Source: Zygnema cylindricum (Eukaryota > Streptophyta > Zygnematophyceae > Zygnematales > Zygnemataceae). From it: 15,991 nucleotides of DNA. Positions within the stretch are counted from its first letter, which is position 1, and each line of letters begins with the position of its first letter. The notes beneath the pieces are model-generated. The model was not told the DNA's origin, did no database searches, and saw only the letters and a list, made by a program, of their open reading frames with translations. The position numbers and the translations under genes are program-made. This document shows, in pieces, positions 1 through 7,311 of this stretch. The DNA lies in assembly GCA_037447655.1 (NCBI GenBank), contig JBBHKE010000260.1:40001-55991 (forward strand), given 5' to 3'.

Positions 1-55
1 GAATTTATATTATTTAATGTGATAAATTCCTTACCTGGTATTATACATCACAACA

Positions 56-90
56 CATAGCCATTTTTTAATAGCGCTATTGTGGCTATG
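56..90. repeat. Inverted repeat with inner palindrome
   Basis: CATAGCCA (56-63) pairs with TGGCTATG (83-90). The loop itself contains the perfect palindrome ATAGCGCTAT (71-80). Further AATAGC/GCTAT words follow to about 130, so the stretch is rich in short self-complementary words. No gene is visible in the first 600 bases. The role is unknown; it may be internal to the TIR element whose right end is at 604. Confidence 0.5.
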
Positions 91-431
91 GCTATCAATA
101 GCCAATAGCTTGCCAGTCTCAATAGCTATATAAACATGGAAAACATGAAAAACAGGCATAATGGATAAACGTACGACCAATCATAACGTAAATCATAAAC
201 AAAAATAAACGTACTGAGGTGCCTACCAATCAGATCATTTGAACAAGCCGAAAGTACAATATCCGGCATAAGATATGTACGGCTTTAGTATGGCTCCAGT
301 TAAACGATGAACCTTTCACACCCGAAGCCATTGCTTTGTCCCTTTTTATCTTGGGATCCACTGGAAACCTGCCACGTGTAATACGGACAAAAAGTACAAA
401 AGGTACAAATATATCGGTAACTCTGACCGTT

Positions 432-465
432 CGATAACCGATAACTATCGGTATCGGTGTTATCG
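432..465. repeat. Imperfect hairpin of CGATA/TATCG words
   Basis: CGATAAC (432-438) pairs with GTTATCG (459-465). GATA and TATC inside extend the stem imperfectly. Related CGGTA/TATCGG words lie on both sides (about 410-485). The structure is visible directly; nothing shows a function. Confidence 0.45.
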
Positions 466-585
466 CGATAATTTTTTACCGATACACAACACTACATATT
501 ATGGTCCATTCCTTAAATAGTGTAATTTATTATATTTAAGGTATCAATGTCAAAATTTTGGGGTAGCGATATAAAGTACATAAAG

Positions 586-604
586 CTAATAACGGTTCAC
601 AATG
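586..604. mobile_element. Right end of a TIR element (fourth copy of the TA-flanked family)
   Basis: CTAATAACGGTTCACAATG, followed by TA (605-606), matches the right end of the element at 5668-6212 (CTAATAACGATTCACAATG then TA) at all but one position. I found no convincing left end inside the window. The words ATTTAATGTGATAAATT near the window start resemble the ATGTGATAGA words about 75 bp inside the element at 4950-5564, so the left end may lie shortly upstream of base 1. That last step is inference. Confidence 0.5.
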
Positions 605-685
605 TACTGTACAGGTGTGTCGAGAATCAAGATATGACGGCCAATACGACTATCTTTGACCTATGAGAAAATTCAAGGGTGAGTT

Positions 686-1515
686 CCCATGTAACCGTAA
701 CTTACTTTACAACTTTATTTTTATTGAAGATTCTCCATACTACTTTTCAGAGTGCTCCTATGTTTGAAAACGAAATCGTTACTTTAAAATGTGATGGTTG
801 TAGACGGTTACAAAACTCGCGACAATTTTTGAAGTTTACAAAAATTCGACGGTTGTAGACGCTAGTTTTTTGTGACATTGTAGATGCCGAGGTTTTTGCG
901 ATGTTAGGACGTCATGCTCAATTGTGCTAACGTCATTGATTCAAGAACTTCTGGCCATGGCTTCACGATTTCGTTTTTACAACTTTTCTCACTCATATTG
1001 CCATCAAAATATGCCCAAAAGTATTCAAAAGAATCATTTTACAAAGCTCTTCTATTGCACACCGATAAGAGATATTATTGATAGAATGTGAAGGAGAGGG
1101 AGGGAGGCTTCTTCACTCACTTTGCTTTTGAGAAATGGCATCCATTGCTCGAGACCCGTCCGGGGCCCCTGTACGGAAAACAATCCGTACAGATTGCAAA
1201 TTTATTTTTTTGTACTTGCATTTTGTAAAAATGCTTTGAAATTTCAAAACACATACAAAGAGATAATCCTATTTGTTGCTTAAAATAAAATCGACTTGCG
1301 AGTCGTTTTTAGCTTTAGTTTGAAAATGAGTTATTTTAACGTGGCACTGGGTCGAAAAAGAGAAAAACGACAAGCAATAGTACATTTCAAGCTTCACGAT
1401 GACGCAAATTATACTATGGTTTTCACGATTTTTATGTCCAATATATTGTTTTCTCGTTGTAGGCTTCGTTTTCGACGAAAATGACAAAAAAAACCTTTAC
1501 TTTAACACATGGGAA
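686..1515. repeat. Left copy of a diverged direct repeat (partner at 13926-14672)
   Basis: Several anchors recur in the same order and orientation on the far side of the window. GAAGATTCTCCATAC is at 726-740 and 13976-13990. TTTTAACGTGGC is at 1334-1345 and 14496-14507. GCAAATTATA is at 1404-1413 and 14565-14574, and the ungapped 34-nt stretch ending there (1380-1413 against 14541-14574) matches at about three quarters of positions. CACATG is at 1506-1511 and 14663-14668. The offset is 13250 at the first anchor and 13157-13162 at the later ones, so one indel of about 90 bp separates them. Short frames inside it look like chance. Confidence 0.6.
1169..1192. repeat. Perfect 9-bp hairpin
   Basis: CTGTACGGA (1169-1177), a 6-nt loop AAACAA, then TCCGTACAG (1184-1192) form a perfect inverted repeat. 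The arms carry the CGTAC word that is abundant throughout the non-coding parts of this window. A GC-rich stretch (CCGTCCGGGGCCCC) lies just before it. There is no T-run after it and no gene next to it. Confidence 0.55.
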
Positions 1516-1893
1516 CACACCCTACGAAAATGTAAGATATTTGCCGCGAAAGAAAATGTCGACCATCATATGAAAACAACAAGCGACACGGCTGTCCAAA
1601 TTGTGTGTTAAAAAAACTATACGGAAGCCATGTCAATAATGGTGTTGGACGAAAGCCACTCTGCCCACGAAATCGTAAAAAAAAATTCCCCTCTCCCTCT
1701 ATTTTAGTGATAATGACCATGCTCTCTTTCAATCCCTCATTTCCTCTCTCACCTTCTTTAAAACCCTAAAAGTTTTAAGAGTAGAGCAATGGCGAGAGGA
1801 AAAGAGGTTGCCCTCTCTCTCTCTCTTTCTCTCACCTTTTATCTTTCCCTCTCTTTCTCTATGTCTAATTTTTTTCCCTTTCCCTCATGATTC

Positions 1894-1894
<1 letters not shown>
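1516..1894. other. Intergenic, becoming pyrimidine-rich
   Basis: No gene is seen. The stretch ends in a strongly CT-rich tract (about 1810-1860) that precedes the GA microsatellite, so a pyrimidine-rich strand switches to a purine-rich strand within about 40 bases. Short frames here are explained by simple-sequence composition. Confidence 0.5.

Positions 1895-1986
<92 letters not shown>
1895..1986. repeat. (GA)n microsatellite, 92 bp
   Basis: An almost pure AG dinucleotide run with one interruption (GAAAG near 1930). It follows a CT-rich tract at about 1810-1860, so the two strands' runs could pair or form triplex DNA. The polar Arg-Glu repeat frames that cross it on one strand and Ser-Leu frames on the other are artefacts of the dinucleotide repeat. 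Confidence 0.95.
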
Positions 1987-1988
<2 letters not shown>

Positions 1989-2828
1989 ACTTCTATACCT
2001 TATGCTTCTCACGGAAATGTAGAAGAAGGGATGGAAAGAAGGAGGGACAGTGGATGAAATATAATTTGACCTGACCATAAGTACCACAATGATTGGTGCT
2101 GAATATCATTCAGTCTTGATTGGACGAAGCATCCTAATTTATGTCTTACGATTGTAGGGAAGCATAGGAAGTTCAATTTTTATTTGTCTTGTATGGCCGA
2201 GCTTTATGATAAGGAATAGATTCAACATTCGTTGTCATCTAAATTTATTTTGTGAATCTTTTTACGCATTTTTCATTTGGGTTGGCGTTCTTATACATTT
2301 AATGTTAAAAAATAAGGGTTAAACATGGAGTGACACGAAGGTGAATGACTACGGAGAGCCTCGTGAGTGGTTTGTAAAGGCTCACTAGTAAATTAAAAGT
2401 GTAGGAGTTAGGGCTTTGTGGGAGCTTTTTCCAACTCATATTTCTTTGAAGTGAGCGTTTTTTTCGGTACTCTAGTCACACTTTAAGGGACTTGTTTCTT
2501 ACGCTAATTGGTTTTCTTGTCAAACTGTATTAGTTGAGAATCGCTATAATACTCTATATTTGTTCAAGTGGTTCCACCTATCTCAAGGGGAGGCAAATGG
2601 TCGACATTGTACTAACATCCGAAGATGTTAGAGATTTTGGAAAAGTAAAATATACTTCTTATTGCTCTAGTGAATTCGCGTAAATAGAGGTGGATAATAC
2701 AAATTTTGCCAGGGTAGACGAGTTTAGCCACAAATGAGTTAAGGTCCACACCCACGGAGATCATGGACGTGGACCGAGTCCCTCAGAGGAAAATTTGGAA
2801 AACTTCACCTATCATCTACCACTATGTT
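1987..2828. other. Intergenic DNA, nothing recognised
   Basis: AT-rich sequence without a long open frame, RNA gene or tandem repeat that I can support. Parts have near-coding composition (for example 2540-2650), but stops are frequent in all frames. Confidence 0.5.
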
Positions 2829-3035
2829 TCATACTATGTTTCGTCGAAGGACTGTGCTTCGTCGAAAGAGGGCCCAGATTGCACTTGCTAAAGGGTAATT
2901 GAGACATGTTGACTCTAGAACGCAAGTAAAAGGCACGGTGGAGGACTCTTTCAAACCCTTAAATTCAAACATCTTTCCTGCACGCTGGTGGAGGAAGTCG
3001 TTGAATGATTTGTCCAAAGATAAAAAAATCTCCAA
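2829..3035 (-). other. Short open frame, unrecognised (68 codons)
   Basis: The frame starts at ATG 3035 and ends in a stop at 2829. It has no family motif that I know. It lies 122 bases downstream, on the same strand, of the larger open frame at 3158-3652, so the two could be exons or remnants of one decayed gene. I see no clear splice sites. Chance is an adequate explanation. Confidence 0.12.
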
Positions 3036-3157
3036 CTAAAATGGGGCAAATTGATCCGACGTGTCTTGGTGGGCATAGTCTCTTTCCTCTATAGATGTTA
3101 CGTCCCGAGCCGCCACACTTATATACAAACTCGCACGAGATAAAATGTTTGTCCCAA

Positions 3158-3652
3158 TCAGATCCGTGAGGACCACGTCATTAAGTATCCTCCGAACACC
3201 ATGGAGGTAAAGGAAGTAAACACGAGGGCTCCCAATTCCATTAGATTGGGTTGAGCTGTAACTATATTGGAAACCTCTTGTTTAGTGGTGTAGCCCACCT
3301 CAGCGCCTTTGGCAACAATGACACCTCGCACCAAATCTTGTGTGTTCCCCACAATACGAGTAGTGAAGAAAATGTATTCTTTTAACATTAACATGTTGGC
3401 TGTAAACACGACAGAGCCCCCCGAAAAAACGGAGAGCGAGGGAAACCCAAACATAAATGTCAAACACATGCAAACTTCACTAACAATGTCGAAGTGGTTG
3501 GTGTGGCTTGTAGCCACGCACCAGTCTAAGGCCTAAAACACAACGTAGAAGGGCACGCGATTGAGTGGAACGTATCGTCTCGAAGAGGTTTTGAAAACCA
3601 ATTGCCACCACTTGGTCAAATATACATATTTCATAGCGTATTCCGCATGCAT
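3158..3652 (-). pseudogene. Possible decayed gene: 165-codon frame broken by one stop
   Basis: Reading the minus strand from ATG 3652 the frame is open to a TAG at 3535-3533, then open again to TGA at 3158. The intact downstream part has an ATG at 3517 and 119 codons. The product has a hydrophobic stretch (residues about 14-45 of the 119-aa part: Cys/Met/Phe/Leu-rich, with FSGGSVVFTANML) and a second near its C-terminus (LGALVFTSFTSMVFGG), which would fit membrane segments. The first 39 codons contain an aromatic-rich patch (KWWQLVF). I do not recognise the family. One stop in 165 codons is unusual in this AT-rich flank but could still be chance. Confidence 0.25.
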
Positions 3653-4591
3653 ATTTTAACAGGATCCTCTACCTCTCAGAAAATCCCATTTCTACAACTA
3701 ATTTCAACCACACATTCCACACATTGGAAAATACACATCCACATTGGAAAGCACTCACATTAGAATAAACTTTAAATTAGAAGAAGCTTTTGTCCACATA
3801 ACAATAGCTTTGTCTCTTGCCCTCGTGGCTCAACCTTTCTTCTAAAGAGTTTTCCTCTACTCTCCACTTTTAAATAATTTAATGTCTTAACTACTAAAAC
3901 ACTACTTAGTTAGCAAGAGATTTCAATGCAAAAATGCCATTGCTCCAATTTGGTTTTAATCGCTCAGGACCAAGATCAGTCCAAATTTCCACAAAATTTT
4001 CCAAAGGAAAAGATGTCTACTCTCCTCTTAGACTTCACTATTTATCCATCATCGTCTTGGACTAGCTTGGCCAAAGTCAACACTTTGTTTAAACAAGCTT
4101 TTACTTAGGGCAATCTTTGATATGCTAGGACTCGAACTGACCCATGCAAAATCGTGCGAAATCTCTCACTAACTACGTAGCATTTACTAACCAATCAAAC
4201 ACTACATTTAACTACGTAGCATTTACGTGCAAAAGTGCACGCAAATCGAAACGCGACTTCACACGAGCGTACGTTGCAAATTTAGCTTGGGAAACTACCC
4301 ACGAAATTTACAAATTTTAACTTATGACATTTCGTACTAAAAATCGTACGAAACGAACCGTAATAGGTACCAACCAACTAATAGTACTTTGTATAGACGT
4401 ACGTCTTAAATTCCGCGGCTACTTTGACCCTTAACCCGTTTTAATGATGCCCACTTGTTATTTTGACCCCGAGCTGTCACCTAAAAACACCCATCGCTAT
4501 ATCAATATATAAATAAGAGAACGTTGTTCGACCCTCCGGAAATCCTTATATAGGCGATGTGTCTGTTTCCGTCCGTCCGCAGTACGGACGG
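3653..4591. other. Intergenic DNA with small repeats
   Basis: No gene seen. The 15-mer AACTACGTAGCATTT occurs twice (about 4171 and 4207). The second copy runs into a hairpin CGTGCA-AAAG-TGCACG (about 4228-4243). On the minus strand at about 4117-4190 there is a tRNA-like B-box word (GTTCGAGTCC), discussed among the findings. Several CGTACG words lie near 4270-4400. Confidence 0.45.
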
Positions 4592-4949
4592 CCATACCGC
4601 GGGCACATTATGACGTTGTTGTGCGATAGTCCGCATTACAGACTGCCGGACCGTTGGCGTAGTATAAAATTGCCAACCGTCGCACTATAGAGCGCCGTAC
4701 GGATGGCGTAGTATAAAGTTGCCAACCGTCGCATTATAGACCGTCGTACGGATGGCGTAATATAAAATTGCCAACCGTCGCTGTGCAGATCGCCGTACGG
4801 CTGGCGTAATGTTACATTGCCAACCGTCGATGTGCAGATCTCCGTACGACAGGCATAATGTTACGTTGACAACTGTCGGTGTACAGAACGCCGTACGGCT
4901 GGCGTAGTGTTACACTGACAACCGTCGGTGTACAGAGGCCATACCGCTA
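4592..4949. repeat. 49-bp tandem minisatellite, first block (about 7 units)
   Basis: The landmark CCGTACGG, or a variant, recurs at 4646, 4695, 4744, 4793, 4842, 4891 and 4939: six steps, five of exactly 49 bp and one of 48. A more diverged unit begins at about 4592. Each unit also contains TGGCGTA and GCCAACCGTCG-type words. Unit divergence is moderate. The block is cut at 4949 by a TIR element and continues after it, so array and insertions form one locus. No open frame runs through it. Confidence 0.9.
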
Positions 4950-5564
4950 CACCGCGAATCGTAATTAGAGTAATGAAAATATTAGAGTAAAAAAACAAAA
5001 AAAAACAATTAGAGTAATGAACTCTAATTTATGTGATAGATTTTTTCACAAAGGAAGTTTACTCTAATTTATTTAAGTACTCTATATTGGGTTATGTCGG
5101 TAATAATCATCGGCGCTGAAATTATAAACACTAAACTATGTAGACGTTCAAAATCTGTCAATCCGTATAGTTTTGACGTCATTATGCCGTTAGTACTATT
5201 TGTCGCGCTGAATGTCAGTTAATATTCACACTGACGACGATGTTATCGACGGACGAGAGTTATGCGAAACGCTTTTTTTCAATGAGATTCATTTTTCGTT
5301 TAGTGCGATTTCACGTGCGAGAGCGATTCTATTAAATCATTAATTGCACCTTTTTGCTTAAAAAAGTACAATTTTGCACGGTCGAACGTCGTCCGTACTC
5401 AACACTATTTAAAACAAACCTATACTACATTTTTTTTACGCTAAATAAACTTACCTGAATTAGAATAATGAAAAAATTAGAATTGTTTACTCTATTTGAT
5501 GTGATAGAATCGAAAATTCGAGCGACCGAATTAGAGTAATTTACTCTAATTACGATTCGCGTTG
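4950..5564. mobile_element. TIR element 1 (MITE-like, 615 bp, TA-flanked)
   Basis: The left end CACCGCGAATCGTAATTA... and the inverted right end (starting CAACGCGAATCG from 5564) match over 24 bp with one mismatch; 4953-4973 and 5541-5561 are perfect inverted repeats of 21 bp. TA flanks both sides (4948-4949 and 5565-5566). No transposase frame is present, so it is non-autonomous. Subterminal TTAGAGTAA/TTACTCTAA words recur (near 4963, 4981, 5009, 5058, 5487 and 5529), and a 19-bp palindrome lies at 5531-5549. TA duplication suggests a Tc1/mariner/pogo-type mover, but the terminus is not one I recognise as Stowaway or Emigrant. Confidence 0.8.
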
Positions 5565-5566
5565 TA

Positions 5567-5667
5567 CTGTAGAGTTACCTGTGTCGCGGTAAGATAACCA
5601 TACGGCTGGCACAATGTAGCATTGTCGTGCGTCGCGGTACAAACTGCCGTACGACTGGCACAATGTA
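5567..5667. repeat. 49-bp minisatellite, second block
   Basis: Between the two TIR elements the array resumes. CCATACGG is at 5598 and CCGTACGA at 5647, exactly 49 bp apart, each followed by CTGGCACAATGTA. The unit joined across element 1 is about 7 bp short, so a small deletion accompanied or followed that insertion. Confidence 0.85.
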
Positions 5668-6212
5668 CACCGAGAATTATTATTAATATCAAAGTTTAAA
5701 TATTGTTGAAGAAAATTTACAGTAATTGATGCTAATTTGGAATTTGTTTTTTTTTTTTAAGGTGTATTATAATTTCGGCTTAATGCTAATTTGGGAACAA
5801 CAAAAATGGAATATTCGCCGTACGATTATATACATTAATATATGTATTTGTACAAAATATTAGAAACCGTACGCCGTCGTGAAAGTTAAATATCCGTACA
5901 GGTCAGACTAATCTACATGTCATAATAATCCCGTTTTAATCCCGTTTTTTTGACGCTCATTCTTATGCTCGAGCATATGATTTAATTCATTTTTTGTAAA
6001 TTTTTCACTTAGACAAATACATCTATGTACGGTTATGCATCGATCGTACACCACTATTTAGATCTTATTGTATTTTCGTTCTTTACCCTATTTTATACGA
6101 TACCTTAATTAACGTCAAAGAAAAATTAAAATCATCTAATCCTATTTGAAGAAAAAATCAAAATTTTAAAAACCCAAATTAGTGACTTTAACACTAATAA
6201 CGATTCACAATG
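5668..6212. mobile_element. TIR element 2 (MITE-like, 545 bp, TA-flanked)
   Basis: The left end CACCGAGAATTATTATTA and the inverted right end CATTGTGAATCGTTATTA are imperfect terminal inverted repeats. TA flanks both sides (5666-5667 and 6213-6214). Taking out the element with one TA leaves 21 + 28 = 49 bp between CCGTACGA (5647) and CCGTACCG (6243), exactly one array period, which fixes the ends. The right 34 bp align without gaps to the right end of element 1. The interior is AT-rich with no coding frame. It appears older or from a different subfamily than element 1 because its TIRs match less well. Confidence 0.8.
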
Positions 6213-6330
6213 TAGCGTTGCCGTGGGTCACGGTACGGACCGCCGTACCGCTGGCACAATGTAGCGTTTTCGTGCGTCGCAATACAGACAGCCGTATGGC
6301 TGACACAATCTAAAGTTGCCAACAGTCCCC
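6213..6330. repeat. 49-bp minisatellite, third block, up to the copia insertion
   Basis: CCGTACCG at 6243 and CCGTATGG at 6292 are 49 bp apart. The block stops at the target-site duplication TCCCC (6326-6330) of the copia element. After the element, CCGTACCAGCC (12570-12580) sits about 54 bp from the 6292 landmark once the insertion is discounted, so the array may continue briefly. Confidence 0.85.
6326..6330. repeat. Target-site duplication, left copy (TCCCC)
   Basis: Five bases directly before the 5' LTR are identical to 12550-12554 directly after the 3' LTR. Five bp is the usual length for Ty1/copia integration. It shows that both ends belong to a single insertion with no recombination between elements. 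Confidence 0.9.
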
Positions 6331-6482
6331 TGTTGTAATTTATAAATCTTTATTTCAATCAATAGGGGTAAAAATAACTTAGGATATTTTTTCTAGTAGT
6401 CTACTATAAGACTTACCTTAATTAGTGTTACAGTAGCGAGAGGTACAGTAGAGCGTATCGTACTGTATCGTACTTTTGCAGG

Positions 6483-6492
6483 GACACGTGTC
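6483..6492. promoter_or_regulatory. G-box palindrome in U3
   Basis: GACACGTGTC is a perfect 10-bp palindrome around CACGTG, the core bound by plant bZIP and bHLH factors. It is preserved in the 3' LTR at 11662-11671. One such site can occur by chance in 1 kb. Confidence 0.35.
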
Positions 6493-6661
6493 GGCGAAAT
6501 AACGTATGCAGGTTTTTGGAGCAGCGCCGACAATCAGCCATACGCGTCAAAGAGTTGACGACGCGATTCACATGATCGGACGAACAGGATCTGTCCCGAG
6601 TATTCCGGAAACATATGGTACATCTCGACGGTACCATCGTCGATCGAATTCGTTCCAACGG

Positions 6662-6730
6662 ACGCGATTCACCTGGGACCACAAGCGCGATTCACGAGGG
6701 ACCACAAGCGTGATTCGCGTGGGACCACAA
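6662..6730. promoter_or_regulatory. Three tandem 23-bp units in U3 (candidate enhancer)
   Basis: Units at 6662-6684, 6685-6707 and 6708-6730 share GCGATTCAC or a close variant and end GGGACCACAA. A partial relative (ACGCGATTCAC) lies near 6560. The reverse complement GTGGTCCC fits the class II TCP binding consensus GTGGNCCC (established knowledge), once per unit. Repeats in U3 are typical transcriptional enhancers in copia elements such as Tnt1. The same block is at 11841-11909 in the 3' LTR. Confidence 0.6.
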
Positions 6731-6733
6731 GTG

Positions 6734-6755
6734 ACGAAGCACTCAAGTGCTTCGT
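6734..6755. repeat. 10-bp-stem hairpin in U3
   Basis: ACGAAGCACT (6734-6743), two bases CA, then AGTGCTTCGT (6746-6755). It follows the 23-bp repeats directly and is preserved in the 3' LTR at 11913-11934. It could be a palindromic protein site or a cruciform. Confidence 0.6.
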
Positions 6756-6810
6756 ACTACATGACCACAGTAGGCTGGACTTTTGCGGTCACCGCTGACT
6801 AAGCATTTGG

Positions 6811-6850
6811 AACGTTTTGTGTACGATTAGAACGTTTTGTGTACGATTCA
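6811..6850. promoter_or_regulatory. Two tandem 20-bp units in U3
   Basis: AACGTTTTGTGTACGATTAG is repeated (6811-6830 and 6831-6850) with differences only in the last two bases. The 3' LTR copy (11990-12029) has one base changed in its first unit. The unit contains GTAC and the palindrome AACGTT. It is a second candidate enhancer between the 23-bp block and the TATA box. Confidence 0.55.
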
Positions 6851-7050
6851 ATTTCTGTAAATATCTGAATAACATTAGTTTGTAGTTTAGTGTGATAAAA
6901 AAATAGTGTTCCGCTAATCAAGTTTTAGAAATAGTAATTAGGTTTTTAAAGTACAGTAACGTACAGGTAGGATGCTTTGTCGTTAGTCAGGATAATAACC
7001 GTAGTAACGGTTACCCAAATTAGTGTAGATCAGTAGATACACACTGTGAG

Positions 7051-7057
7051 TATATAA
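7051..7057 (+). promoter_or_regulatory. TATA box of the LTR promoter
   Basis: TATATAA lies 720 bp into the LTR and 255 bp before the gag ATG, after the U3 repeats. It implies U3 of about 750 bp and an R/U5 of about 290 bp. The 3' LTR copy at 12230-12236 could drive outward transcription into the right flank. Confidence 0.6.
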
Positions 7058-7311
7058 CTTAGAACTTAGACAATTTTGTAGTATCCAGTTTTGGGAATAT
7101 GATTTTCTAAGGGCAGTTTTTGGGAAACTTCTAGACATCATATCTTATGGTTTACTGGGTCATTTTGGCTGCAATTTTGGGAATTGTCAGTTTGCTGTAT
7201 TGTGTAACACTTTGACAAATTTGAAGCATATTGGGTTTCTGAGTCATATTTTGTGTCAGATCTAAGTTGGCTGTTGAATAGGTACTTTGATAGTTTCTGC
7301 TGTTTTTTTTC

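Noticed and set aside
1808-2087. Arg-Glu and Ser-Leu repeat frames across the GA run
   Set aside because: Both are direct translations of the dinucleotide microsatellite and its flanks.
4592-6330. CRISPR array
   Set aside because: The 49-bp units are contiguous tandem repeats with no unique spacers, and the context is eukaryotic.
6428-6802. Open frames on both strands inside the LTR (84 codons minus, 98 codons plus), repeated at 11607-11981
   Set aside because: They recur only because the two LTRs are nearly identical. They lie in U3, upstream of the TATA box, cross the 23-bp repeats and show no family motif.
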